Shown here in pieces: positions 46,111 to 58,800 of a stretch of 64,000 bases of DNA. Positions within the stretch are counted from its first letter, which is position 1, and each line of letters opens with the position of its first letter. The notes below the pieces were generated by a model. That model was given only the letters and a program-made list of their open reading frames with translations, did not search any database and had not been told where the DNA came from. Position numbers and translations under genes: made by a program. The stretch comes from Dendrocalamus latiflorus (Eukaryota > Streptophyta > Magnoliopsida > Poales > Poaceae). The DNA is taken from NCBI GenBank assembly GCA_017311315.1, contig CM029645.1, positions 26,003,627 through 26,067,626 on the forward strand, given 5' to 3'.

Positions 46111-47164
46111 TAACTTTTAAACAGGAGCGTAATCAAGAAGAGACTTACTTAGGCTTGAGTCTGCCCTCCTTCGGTGGCACGATGTATCCCTACCCTCCCC
46201 CAGCACATATTTCCCTTATTCAGTCCAGGAGCGCAGCACGAGTGACTCGTAAAGCAACAAAAAATTTGCGGGTATAAACGTGGTAGGGAAGAGGGATGAG
46301 GGAGCGGCGGGTGACGAAAGGGGGAGACGACATACCAAGCGGCATCAATTTTAAAGAGAAATCAAAGGGGTCAATCATGAGTCGTGACGCCGATGAGGAG
46401 GAGGTCGGCAGCTGTCAAGAGATCAGTGGCCTATGGGTACGCGCGTTTGGTTGGAACACTGCCTCAGCTGCGTGGTAGTTTCGCTTGCCCCTATGGCTAG
46501 ATCTTGGGAAACTGTCTAGGCATTACTAGTTCCTGACCTAGGCGGTGTACTTTCTTTGACTGATCAGAGGCCTGTGTGAGACTCGCAACAAATTTTCAAG
46601 GTTTTTTCTTGGTCAAGTATGCACAAGATTGGTCCAATCAGGCAACCTTAGCAGGATTTGTTGATGGAATCAGAGCGAGCCAGCACTCACTCGTGCTTTA
46701 ACTTTTAAGAAACAAGATTCAAGGCAAATCGATGGCCCATTCACCAACTTAGGTGGCAGGCGAACTGGCGCAAGGGCTCTGTATTTGATCAGGTTATGAG
46801 GCTCTGAGCTCGGCCGATGGTGATAGTCTACTAAACCAAATCCTAAATTCCAGTGAGCTTGACATTTGTCAACAGACATAGAACTCAAAGGCCATGTAGC
46901 AAGCAGCACACGCTACTTTACCACCTATGCCACATGTGACTTATCGCTACTACACATTTATGGAAGAATAATTATATATTTTTAGGTATGCACTTCTATT
47001 ATCGAGGTACCTACTTTGTATTCCTCTATTTTTCATTGTTTGTCTCCAATTATGCAATTTTTGTATGAATTTGAAATTTCATAAGAGTACGAAACTATAT
47101 TTGTGCCAACTTATTTTAGTTCTATAACTAATTCAGTCCACTTTCAATTTCATCCCTAGCTTCA
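46111..47164. other. Gene-free intergenic stretch
   Basis: Short frames without domains. No repeat or RNA gene is supported. Confidence 0.4.
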
Positions 47165-47362
47165 CCACTACTTTCAAACGAAGTATTTTTTAAGATATAA
47201 TCTAATAGTCAATTGTAATAGACACTATAGCAACTTCATTTATATTAACCAAAATAGTAGGTAAATATATATCTCTTCGTACTCTCTCTCACGAATAGTC
47301 AAAAGATGTTATTAGTCATAAACCAAAAGTTATCAGCAAAAGCTAATATGAACGGGCTCTAG
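47165..47362. mobile_element. MITE family A fragment
   Basis: CAAACGAAGTATTTTTTAAG, CAACTTCATTTATATTAACC and CTCTCTCACGAATAGTCAAA are family A words in the 23718 orientation. The left end is lost and the right end reads AATATGAACGGGCTC. Confidence 0.5.
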
Positions 47363-47394
47363 CTCTCACCCTTTTAGTTGGTCTCAATCTCTAA

Positions 47395-48690
47395 ATATGA
47401 AATTGAATAACCTACAACCCTGAAGTCCTAAACCAGGTATATGACCCTCTGCACTCAGTCCACCCCAGTTTTGAGGTACGCTGGATGTCACATTGGTAGC
47501 CAATTCTTCTCCTCTCACGCCGCCATCAAACAACCTTTTCCAAGCAATTGCTCTCTCCTTAACTAAAAGGTTCTCCCCTCTCTCCTCACTCCCATCTGTC
47601 ATATTTCTCTGTCCTCCCTCTCTCCCTGTACACGGATGACAAACAACGTTGGCACGACGATTGAGGGTGGTAGACGATGGCAGCACGGCCACATCAGTGG
47701 CACTTCTTTCTCCCCTTCGGCTGCAGCGCTTATTCCTTATCCCCTCTGGCAGTGGCCACCGCCTCTACCAATGACGCTTCTTCCACTCCTTCGACGATGT
47801 CAACCCCACCACCTCCACCAGATCTTGGATCTAGGTATGACAGCTCTGAATTTGAGCATGACGGGCCTAGATCCGGCCATAACCCTTGTCAGAGTGTGCC
47901 GAGGTGTGCTTAGATCCGGCCATAGCCCTTGTCAGAGTGTGCCTAGATCCGGCCATGGCGCTCAGTGGAGGATGGAGGTGCACCTTGACCACCTCAACGC
48001 CAACATCCTTGAAGCCAGCTAGAGGTGCACCTTCTCTCTATCCCTGACGCCATGTACTACTCCTTGCCGGTGTCCTCCTCCACCACCCACCGGCTAGAGG
48101 TAAACCTGCTCTTCGGTGCAAGAGAAGATGCAAAGTGTTCCTTTCATCGTAGTAGTGCTCCTCATTGTCCTTGTAGCCATCGGCACCGAAGGGCGTCGGG
48201 ATTCAAGCGATGTGTGTGTGAGGTTGGCAGTGGTGGGAGGAGGGTTGTGGTAGTAGCATGGGAGAGGGACGTCGGTCGTGGTAGGGTGGATGTCGATGTC
48301 ACCAAGGCACACGCTGGGGGCAGGTGGCGGTGTAGGGGCCAGGGCACTAGCAGCCTTAGCGGGGGAGTTCGACCCGCAGCACAGTGGTGCCGCCGTTGGT
48401 GTTGGGCTCCGACGGATGAAGATCGGTCATGGAGGATTGGGAAGGGAGAGAGAGCAAAAGATGGATGAAGAAGGAGGACGTTGACTATGACGTGGGGGTT
48501 GATGTGGATGCCATGTTATTAAAACTTGTCCACGTAGATGTCACCTTAGCAAAATTGGGGTGGTTTTGGTCTCGAGGGGGTAAAGTACACGATTTTGATA
48601 GTTGAGGGGGTGTTGGATACCTGGCTTAGTAATTGGAGGTTGAAAATAAACAAATGTGATATTTCAAGGGGGGTAAAATAGACTTATTCC
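47395..48690. mobile_element. Element with degenerate inverted ends, about 1.3 kb
   Basis: The left part (CCTAAACCAGGTATATGACC, then CACCCCAGTTTTG and GGATGTCACATTGG) mirrors the right part. The right end read in reverse gives CTAAGCCAGGTATCCAACAC, CACCCCAATTTTG and GGTGACATCTACGTGG. The interior (47630-48480) is GC-rich with the repeated phrase CTAGATCCGGCCATA (about 47868, 47910 and 47945). The frames there have no known domain. The superfamily is not settled; a MULE-like element is possible. Confidence 0.45.
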
Positions 48691-48894
48691 TTCTTTTTCT
48701 TATTAAAAAGGAATACACGTGCACACATAATGTTCATGGTGCTTTGGTTTTTTCTTCTAATTTCTTAAGTTGGTTATCTTCAGTTTTCAAGCTTTTGTTT
48801 GGGCTTTTGCATAGCCCAAATTAATTTTAAATTTTTTTAGAAGTGGAAATTAGGTTCTTCGATAATTAGCTAAGTTGGCATTGTGGCGGATTAT

Positions 48895-49144
48895 GGCCCG
48901 TTCAAAATGGCTTTTGGCTTTCAGAAGTTGATAGCCATTTTGAAAGGATTAGCTTCTTAACGCAACTTTTTTCTTTTCTTTTTCATTTTTTCCTTGCATT
49001 GTCCGTGGAGATATAATTGTTTTCTTTCATTTTCCCACTTTTTCTTTATTTTCTTTTAATTGAATGCCCCAGTCAAAAGCTAGTAACCGCTACCATGCCC
49101 ATTTCAGCCAAAAGCCATCAGCAAAAACTATTTTAAACGGGGCC
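48895..49144. mobile_element. 250-bp MITE with TAT duplication
   Basis: It starts GGCCCGTTCAAAATGGCTTT and ends ACTATTTTAAACGGGGCC, with TAT on both sides (48892-48894 and 49145-49147). The 3-bp duplication and GG-start termini suggest PIF/Harbinger. The region near 2030-2260 has a similar T-rich core (CCCTTGCATTGTCTATGACG against CCTTGCATTGTCCGTGGAG) and may be a decayed relative. Confidence 0.65.
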
Positions 49145-50352
49145 TATGAATACTTTGTTTGTGTTTAGATATATTGGTGTTGTTTACTTGTTATTTTTTT
49201 TCTCCAAATCAAGTCACAAATGGAGATATCATTAAGTTTCAAATAACATAACCCATGAGAGAAAACACGAGAGGAAAAAAACCATTGGACAACAGAATTG
49301 GTATACTTCATTCTAGTTTCCTTAACAATGTATTAGATTTTTCGCAAGTGCTTTTCTACGACAACTTTGAAAATAAGTACTGCACAACACAATGTAAGTA
49401 TGTAACAACACCAAAAATGACCTTGAATAATCTAGTAATCTTTTTTTTCAAAATTTTCATAAATTAATGTAATTTTTTACTTAGAACACTATTGCGTAAG
49501 GGCCTCTTTGAAACATAGGATTTTAAGAATAAATTTGAAGGAATGGAATCCTATAGGAAAAACTCCTAATAGCCTTTTGGAAGTGCACGCATACTAGCCT
49601 ATTGTCAGTAGCATTGTACATGTCATCTACAAAATTAAAGATAACTCATATAATTAGGGCTATAAAAAAACTCGAGGCCCACGAGCTGCTTAAGCTCGGC
49701 TCAAACTGTAAATGAGCTGAGCTCGCGAGCTTCAATGAGCCAAGCTCAAATAGCTCGTTAGGGCTCGATTCGAGCTTGAATATTGATACATATTAACTCT
49801 TATCGAGCTTAATCGAGCCGAGCTCGAGTTTTTCTATTGTTGAAAATTAGTGCATGTTGAATTTTTTTTACTGTTATTGAGCTTACTCTAGCCGAGCTTG
49901 AGCTCGAGCTTTTCTTATTGTTGAAACTTAGTGTATGTTGTAAGTTCAAACTCTATTAAGTTGGTTTTGGTGATAATGTCAAATGTAATTGTGAGTCTAA
50001 TTTGTTTATTAACTATGATATTGTCTAATCTCATTTGGATATGATAAATACTATTGTGAGGCTAATGTGTTTATTGATTATAATATTACTTAGTCTTATT
50101 TGGATGAAAATATGAAAATCAAAGAGGTATGCGTTCAACATTACATTCTTATAAATTAATGCATTCTTCAGATCTAAAATATAGATTGAACTCTATAAAT
50201 AGTCAAACTTGAATATGTGCATATGTCTTTATTATATATTCTTATATACACATATTTAGGAGTTTCACTCTATATTTTATAGTTTCATTAGTATTGATCC
50301 ATGTTCCTCCTTCCACATATTAGTGATCTTTATTTTAAAACATATCTTTTGA

Positions 50353-50356
<4 letters not shown>

Positions 50357-50406
<50 letters not shown>
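50357..50406. repeat. (AT)n microsatellite
   Basis: An uninterrupted AT dinucleotide run of about 50 bp inside the LTR. Confidence 0.95.
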
Positions 50407-50407
<1 letters not shown>

Positions 50408-51489
50408 CTTGTGTAGTTCATATATACTCATAATCAGGTTGTCATCTAATTTCTCCATTATGTGTTAATGGTTAGATGATTAATGACAACCGGATGTGTA
50501 AACTTTGCTAGCAATTAATCTCAAAGATAAACACTCACATTCAAATGTGTTAATTGCTTAAAAACTTGTCCTAAAGTATACAATTGTTATATACATGTTG
50601 TATACTCATAAATCAATTTTCTTTATTATTATTTGTTGAGATTGTCATGAATTACCCATAATAGAATACTGTAGAATATGGTCACTTCATTATGAGTTAA
50701 TAGTGAAGTTTAGTAACTAATGGCAAGATTCCAAAAACAAGGTTGACTTGGGATAACTGCATATGTTGAAGATCATCAAGTCAAGATGCGGGATGGAAGA
50801 TGGCTTCATGAGTTGAAGACCATCAAGAAGAGGATGCATCATGAGTTGATGTATGTCCAAGAGGGGATGATCATGAGTTGATTATAAAGTCAAGTGAAGA
50901 TCTATCATGTGTTGATGGAGTTCAAGTGAAGGATGCATTATGGGTTGATGCATATCAAGATAATGATCCAAGATAAATGTATGACTAGTTAGGGCTAAGA
51001 ATGTGTTCCTAGTCTTTTTACTAGTCTTGGTGCTTGGTTAGAAGACCGGATTGCTAGTATAGGTTGTCGCACCATTAAGAGGGGTCATATCTAGTAGCTT
51101 AAGTTTAATCTTATGTTGATAGCTCAACCTCACTTGCTCTAGCTCTTCGTAGCATGATATTTATATTTGCGAATGTGTTTACAAATAGTTGTGGCTCATA
51201 TGTTGAATCTTTGTAACATGAGACTATACATTGCAAATGTATTTTGCAAGTGTTTGAAGTTCATGTTTCCTACCTTGTGTCATGATTACAAAAATGTGCA
51301 AATGTGTTTTGCAACTTGTTAAAAATCATGGTTAACCCTTGTGTGCATGATACTATAATTTGCAAATATGTTTTGTAAAATCTGTTGAAGTATATGCACT
51401 TCTCAGAAAAATCAGAACTATTGCAGTGTGTCATGCGGTACTATCACTGGGCGGAACTGCTAGCGTTATGATCATGGTTACCGCGTTCG

Positions 51490-52115
51490 TTGGTGGTCAA
51501 AAGACTAGAGTGGTTGAACCAACGTGGTCGAAGGCCCGTATGGTCGAACCAAGGTGGTCGAAAACCTGTGTGATCAAAGATCAGAGTGGTCAAACCAACA
51601 TGGTTAGAGACCAGTGTGGTTGAACCAAACAGATCAAAGACCTGTGTGGTCAAAGTGGTCAAAGACCAGAGTGGTTGAACCAACTTGGTCAGATGCCCAT
51701 GTGGTCGAACCAAAGTGGTCGAACACCTATGTGGTCGAAGATCAGAGTGGTCGAGCCAACGAGGTTGAAGATCGACATGGTCGAACCAGCATAGTCGAGC
51801 AAATGTGGTCGAACTGGCGTGGTCGAACCAACGTGGTCGAAACCGACGCGGTCGATGACCTGTGTAGTAGAAGATCGACATGGTCGAACCAGCGTGGTCG
51901 AGCTGACGTGGTCGAGACCTATGTGGTCGAAACCAGCGTGGTCGAACCGATGTGATCGAAACAACATGGTCGAAAATCGACGTAGTGGTCAGAGATTTGT
52001 GTGATTGAATATTGATGTAGTTAAAGATCGACATGGTCGAGACTTGTGTGGTCGAAGTTCGACGTGGTCGGTGACCTGTTCGTACTAGACAACATGGTCA
52101 AGGACTAGTGTGGTC
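51490..52115. repeat. Degenerate minisatellite of GTGGTCGAACCAACGTGGTC type
   Basis: Short units built from GTGGTCGAACCA and GTGGTCGAAGACC recur over about 600 bp. Because the period is mostly a multiple of three or near it, long frames appear on both strands (for example repeats of VVEPTWS). I read these as repeat artefacts and not genes. Confidence 0.8.
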
Positions 52116-53229
52116 GACGATCAGTAGTTTCGGCTGTGTGAGTGATCTGACCTGAGAGCGGTACTATCGGCTCTGTGTGAGCGGTACTACCAAGTTGCGG
52201 AACGACCGCTTGTGTAGTGGTATGTTTTTCCAGAGAGACACCTTCGTGGAAGTCTTTTCCTCCCTGGTGAGAACAATAATTCCGCACGTGTGGAGTGGTA
52301 CTACCATAGAATGGTAGTACTGGATTTTATGCGGTGGAATTATCAGATTTGCTGAATAACAGCTGGTTTTCTGACTGTTGCAAGTGGAGCGGTAGTACCG
52401 GTCTTATAATAGCGGTACTATCAGAATTCCTGATTTTTAGGGGGTTTGCTTCCAACGGCTAGTTTTTATGGCAAGGGTTATATATACCCCCTTGGCCGGT
52501 TGAGAGACAATTTTTGATACTCTCTTGAGCTAAAGAGAGTTTCTCCTCTCAATTATACATATGTTGCACTTTATGAGCAAGGAGAATGGCTCTAGATTGC
52601 ATGTGTTGCATTTAGAAATAGATCTAGTATCCATTTTAGCTTGTGCATTCGTTGTACGTGGTGAGAGTCAAACAAGGGGTTTGATTTATTACTCTTAGAG
52701 GTTGCTAACTCTTCGACGGCGTTGGAGGCGTGTGCTCTGTGATCTTTTCAAAGAAAGTTGTGAGAAGACCTGACAAGTTGTGAAGGTTAAAGCTCACCTA
52801 TCCGGAGCGGACCCTAACTCAGGCTCGCTCGAGTTTGGCTTGAGTTTCTACCGATTTCGAGCTTGAGAGGCCAGGTTCGCTCGAGTTTGGCTTATTTACA
52901 ACCCTACATACAATAGATTATCTCTAAGTTGTCTTTATAGGACCCTACAATTTGTACATAAGTTGTTCACATATAATCCCACAATTTATATTCACCTTTC
53001 GTAAACAGGGCCACAAAACACGTAGGATACAGACGACATGGGTACAATAGCAAAAATACCAAATATAAGGGTCTTATAGACCATTTGTTGCATGCTAGAT
53101 GGGTTCCTCCTCTCTCTCCTTGTTTTCTCATGCACGCTATCAGAAAATCTTATGTGATAAAACTTATATAGGCAATTGATGTCACCCCAATGTACATACC
53201 TGAACAAAAAGAATGGATATACTTCCAAG

Positions 53230-54924
53230 ATTCCTATGAAATTTCTATAGAACGGTACAACATAATCGATATAACTTTTGGGGAAAATCTAACATGAGAT
53301 TAGATTTCATGGGTAAAAATCCCTTGTATCTTGCATGGGTCCTGTCTTCAAATTCCTGCAAAATTCCAGTGAAGCATCCGAACACCTTTCAAGAATAATT
53401 TTCTCTGTGTTTTGCATTCCCATATTATTTCATTGTTATTCCTCAATTGTTGTGTTTTTTTTATTTTCTGTATTACTCTATTTTTTGGCTAAAATAACGT
53501 TGTAGCGACTATTAATATTTTTCTAAGTTATTCATTTAAAGTAAAATAAATAAGAAAACATCGATATATATTTATAGATAATGCAAAAAGAAAGAAAAAG
53601 AAAAAGAGAAAAAAATCGTGTTACGAAGTCAACATATTCTAAACGGTTTTTGGTTTCTAAAATCAAAAGACAGATACTATTTGGAACGGAGCCTTAGCAA
53701 GGATGAGAGCTTAACAACCATCGCGAATAAATTGCATCTAAGTTTCTCAAAGCGTACTCAAAGTTATGCCGTATAACTGTTCTTGAGAGGATCAAGGGCA
53801 TTGCACAAAACTTAGGTGATCGATTCGGCTGAAAAGCTCATGGCCTATGACTGAAAACACTGTAGCTGGCTGAAAAAAGCACTGTAACTGACAGAGGCTT
53901 ATTTAGCATAATTAAATTTAAACTTTTAAAAATATAAAAAATATGTTAGCCCATTACGTATAATACAAACAAATACGGGAAAAAAGAACCGACCAAAAAA
54001 CTCAATAAAAAGCCAAAAGTTCAGAAAAAGACAAAACATATGAATAGTAAAGAATAAGTCAGAAGTCAGAAGTCGAAGTCGAGTTGATCAGGCTACGACG
54101 CTTTGGTTGTTGCATGATAAAGGCAAACCCTGCACGCATCAAAAGCTACGTACATCGTTATCCTCTCCGTTCTGCCGTCGGTTCACACGTCTGCTGTCTG
54201 TAGTTATCCCAAGCCCCAACGAACAGGACGTTGCCATCCGGACACGCGAACGCCGCCGTCCGCCGGCAGCGCGCTCGCCCACGTCCCCACGTCCGTCCGC
54301 TGCTCGCGAGGTGGACACAGCTAAGTTGGGCCGGGCGGCGTGCCGTGCCGTGCCGCGTCAAGCAAACAGTTCCAAAAGCGTCGGAAAGATCGATGGAATT
54401 ACTGAATATGCCTTGCTTGTTCTAAGGGGGGACACACATATATATATAGAGACAGCTGTTACTTATAGTATTCTTTTATATCATTTATATACAATACTAA
54501 ATATATTTTTTTGTAATTGATTGTCTATAAGTTATCTATAATAATTTGTCTGTAAAATATAGACAATATTGATACAATGGCAAGAAAACCATCTATAGCA
54601 GGCTATTTTCTCACGTTTCGACCGTCTATAGAATTACAGTCGACCTCCTTCTCTCTTCTTTCTTTTTCATCCACTTCAGCATAAATCTTATGTGAAATCT
54701 CTTATAGACAGTTTATGTCACTTTATTATACATGCTCTAAAGAACGCTACAATAGGCCACCGAGCTGTTAATATAACTATATGTGATAGTCTTATATAAT
54801 TAATATATTATCTATATAGTTGCATATAATGATATAAAATAAATCATCTATAAAATAACTTATTAAATATTAGACAATATTTTTCTCTCTTATTTTTTCT
54901 CCTCCGCGTCATCCAAAATTCTAT
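53230..54924. other. Intergenic stretch with element debris
   Basis: The sequence at about 53350-53390 (CAAATTCCTGCAAAATTCCA, GTGAAGCATCCGAACACC) looks like the end of a Tourist-like element; its possible partner is the GGGCCTCTTTGAAACATAGG stretch at 49500. TATAGACAG-type inverted words at 54430-54800 suggest another decayed element. The frame 54107-54520 has no recognisable domain. Confidence 0.35.
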
Positions 54925-55147
54925 GGTCTCGTTCTTCTTCGGCTTCTGACTTCTAATTTATAGTTCATGCTACAGTACTAATTTTCAAACGGAGTATTTT
55001 TTTAAGGCGAGATCTATTAGTCGACTATGGTAGACACTGTACCGGCTTCAACTATATCGACTAAAATCGCACGCGACTGTCTCTTTTCATATTCTCTCGT
55101 GAACATCCAGAATTCAAAAGTCAGAAGGTGCAGCCGAAAAGAAGGCA
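54925..55147. mobile_element. MITE family A copy
   Basis: It starts GGTCTCGTTCTTCTTCGGCT, ends near CAGCCGAAAAGAAGGC, and has the core TTTCAAACGGAGTATTTTTT and CTACTAAAATCG-like words. It is in the 23718 orientation. Confidence 0.55.
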
Positions 55148-55169
55148 TAGGCGGCGTATCATACATATA

Positions 55170-55412
55170 GTCTGTTTGATATGGCTGTGGCTTATGGTTT
55201 TTGGTTGAAAATTTTGAATTTTAGCTGTTTGCGATAGAGATTACAGAGAGAGTGATACTCGTTTGCGATTTTGGTTGATACAAATGTTAAGTTTTTAATG
55301 TGTACTATAATTAATTTGTAAACTTCGTTTTGAGAAAATACTTTATTTGAAAGTTAGTTATTATAGTAAAGATAAAAAAATCGTTTTTAGAAGCAGATAA
55401 AGAGCAGATCCA
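55170..55412. mobile_element. MITE family A copy
   Basis: In the opposite orientation to the preceding copy and only about 20 bp away. It starts AGTCTGTTTGATATGGCT and ends AAAGAGCAGATCC. It contains GCGATTTTGGTTGATACAAA. Confidence 0.55.
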
Positions 55413-55891
55413 CAGGTGACGTGCCATTTTACAAAGGGGGATTTGATACGCTAAGAGCATCTCCAAGAGAGGCTCAATATTTTGTCCTCTAAAATCTCAT
55501 ATTGGGAGTCTTCCTAAAAAATTGTCCTCTAAATCTTTCCCTTCTTCAGCAGCTTCTCTAAACTTGGATCCCTAAAATTACTATCTGGGCACTGTATATT
55601 TGATGGTGACCCACCTCAATTTTGGAGTACCAAAATTATTGGGCGTATTTTTGAGTATCTGTTAGAGACTTATTTTTAATTTTCATACCCAATATTTGAA
55701 GATAGGATGCTCTAACTAAAACAGAGCCCGTCCTAATCGCGAAACTTTGAACACCTCGTCTCCCCCCGCGCCTCGGCCTGCGATCTCGCACGCCATAAAT
55801 ATTTTCCTTGGCTTTATTTGGTTCGTCTCCCCCTTCCCCACGCAACGCCAGCGCAGGCGGCGGAGACGGAGGCAGCGAGGACACGGAAGCC

Positions 55892-58800
55892 ATGGCAGGA
55901 GTGTGCTCCCCAATGGACGCGGCCCAGCGCCGCCTCAGCGCCATCTCCGCCCACCTACAGCCGCCCGCTGCCTGCATCGGCGTTGACGTCGCCGCCAACC
56001 CTACCGCCGGCGAGTACGCCGATGGTACGCCTCTCTTCCCCTGCCTTTGACTGGCTGATATATCTCAATGTGCGATGCTGCGGTTTCGATCTCGCGTTCG
56101 ATCCGGTGGGGCCTGCGTGGCTCCCCTCCGCCGTGGCGGAGAACAGCTAATCCCAATTTAGCTACCGAATCTGGAGGCACCGGCCCCGGGCATGCGTTCC
56201 ATTGCGTTGCTGAATCGATTTCTTTATCCGGGGAAAAGGAAAAAAGAACAGAATCGTTGCTTTCGCACTGAGTTGGGGATGTTGCTTTTGTTGTACGGTA
56301 CATCTCTTTTATATCCCATGCTTCCTTTTTCGGTATGTCGGCGCCCGACAGTCGTGAGACTGTGAGACTCTGGAGAAGTATTATTCAGCAAGAAAGGGGA
56401 TACTAGTACTAGGAGCATGTGCTGTTTGATGTTTGAATTGCTTGCTGCTGCGACCTGATCGGGATACCTCTTCCTGTTGTGCTGATCTAAGGACTCTTGT
56501 TGATTGTCGTCCAGGTTTAAGTATACCGGTACGAACAGTGGAATGATGGTAATTTGTCACCTGGGGCTGTAGGGGCTGAATTGGTGCCTTGTTCTTCACA
56601 AGTCTGTGGCCTTTTCCCGGTTTGCAGGAACTCAGAAAGTAACCAAATAAAAGTCGGTTAACTTTCATTACTCATTTCGGCCTGTTGGTGATTATTGGAA
56701 TAGCTTATATGCCTTTCGTCTGCATTTACTTCGTAGAAGGAAAGGTTTTTCCTTGTACGATTCAATGGTGTGTATAATGGGGTTTACAAGAACTCTCACT
56801 CAACCAAACTTGGACCTTTCATGTTTCAAAAGTTTTACCGGAACAATGTATTTCTTAACGCAGTTCTACTTGTTGTGAGCCCACCCCGGTATCTGTCTAA
56901 ATTTGTATCCATATCCTTATGGGTATCGTTTTGCTACTAATTTTATACCAGATCCGTTTCCGCCCTAAGATGCAAGCAGCAATTGTAAAATTGAGGACCA
57001 ATCACTCATCCTATGATTTCTTAATTGCAGCACTGCATGTTTGAGTTTAATTGGCACACTCTTGAGAGACAGCAACACATGCGGTTTTTCTTTGTTTGAG
57101 AACTAGCTTATTTAAAACAAACTATCACTAACAATTCACTGTACATAGATTCTTCAGCGCACAGCCCATGGCTTCTCAATTTCAACTGTGCAAGTTTGAG
57201 TTAACTTGGGACTTTCCTCGGACACCAGTGCATTTTTTTAGTTTGAGAAATAGCTTATTTAAAATAAACTGTCCTTATGAATTCAATGTGTATAGCTTCT
57301 TCAGTGCAGGGCTACAGTGTTGTTCTCCCTGAGAAGTTGCAAACTGGAATGTGGAATGTGTACCGGTAGGTTATTTATATGTTAAGCAGCATATTGCTTT
57401 TGTTGTTGCTCAAACTTGCTGTTCGTGCAGATCTGCAAAGTCACCTGTAAGGTTAATAAATAGATTTCCTGGTAATCAAGACATTGGAACGCTGCATGAT
57501 AATTTTGTGTAAGAATCTTCACAATCTCTCTTGAACATCTAACTTTTTTTTGTCTTTATAATTCATCTGAACTTGGTCAAATACTTCAGTTATTACTGGT
57601 GTTATCCAATTCTTGTGTTGAATTATTAGCAAATCTGTGTGTAACATCATGCTGCAATAGTCTTTTAGATTATTTCTGAAAGAGATGCTAGAAAGGGAGA
57701 GTTAGGCAAAGCCAATGATAATTCTTTTTTCCCCCTTAGGAAGCTCCCATTAGTTTTTTGCTTTCAGATTTGTGGTCATGAGGGATTTCCTTGCAAAGCC
57801 TAATAAGAAAAAGAATAACATGCAAGGGAAACTGTTTTACTTGTTCTTTTATGGTAGCCTTGAGGCTGGAAAAATGTATCTAGGTCAAATGTTTGTTTTA
57901 GTGTGTGTGTGGGGGGGGGGGGGTACCTTGGCAAAGTAAGTTTTTAACCTTTTATCTAATGGTAAATTAAGAGCTGAAAAGAACTTGAATTCAGGCATTT
58001 TTATTTAGTTGTTTTACAAAAGCTGGTAAATTTATATTTCTTCTGCAGACTGCATGCTTGATAAGAAAACTATTAACATTCAAATGTTAGTACTGTAATC
58101 ATCTCTCAGGCACAATGTTCAATGATATCCCAATTTGCGCAGGTATGCAGTTGAGACTTTTAGGGATTGTAGATACCTGGGTACAAGAGTCTGTGCAGAT
58201 GGAACAGTTGGAGAGTAAGGATTGGTTATCTGATATTCTGATTATTCCTTATTATTGCCTTTCGTATCCTTATCTAGCCTTATTTAACTCTTTTAAATGA
58301 CATATAACGCTGCAGCTACAAATGGATGACATATGGAGAAGCTAGTACGAGCAGGACTGCAATAGGTTCAGGTCTTATTTATCATGGACTACCTGAAGTG
58401 AGTCATCATGATCTCAACAAGCACTTGTCCTTTTGCTTTTGACTATTAACAAGCAGATATCTTGTCGCGCATTGCTATCTTGATATAGCACTTCTAGTGT
58501 CCTAAAGTTAATTTATGTGAACTTACTCAAATATTTTTTTTATCTGGATCAGGGTGCACGCATTGGTCTGTATTTTATAAACAGACCTGAGTGGATCATA
58601 GTTGACCATGCTTGTGCTGCATATTCATATGTATCTGTGCCACTTTATGATACTCTCGGTATGTTCAACATCGCAGAATGATCATCGATCTCTTTTTCAG
58701 TCATCTAGTAACATTTTTTTTATTATTGTACTTTCTGCAGGTCCAGATGCAGTTCAGTTCATTGTGAACCATGCAACAGTAGAAGCTATTTTCTGTGTGC

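Larger units (their letters stand above)
49936..52830 (+). mobile_element. Long gypsy-type LTR (solo or fragment) inside the hAT element
   Basis: It begins TGTTGTAAGTTCAAACTC followed by GTTGGTTTTGGTGATAATG, a classical grass LTR start. It contains GTTGTCGCACCATTAAGAG (about 51065), a tandem minisatellite, GCGGTACTACC-type words, and a promoter-like GGGTTATATATACCCCC near 52480. No 5-bp duplication was found at its right side, so the right limit is approximate and the copy may be incomplete. Confidence 0.55.
49655..52906. mobile_element. hAT-type non-autonomous element carrying an LTR insertion
   Basis: The left terminus is TAGGGCTATAAA and the right terminus is the complement of TAGGGTTGTAAA, close to the TAGGGATGAAA end of maize Ac. 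The flanks are CATATAAT (49647-49654) and CATACAAT (52907-52914), an 8-bp duplication with one change. The original element is the AGCTCGAGC-rich sequence at 49655-49930 and 52835-52906. The middle is LTR-derived. No transposase is present. Confidence 0.75.

Noticed and set aside
51444..52034. Repetitive 196-codon minus-strand protein
   Set aside because: It follows a noncoding minisatellite within an LTR, and the opposite strand is equally open.
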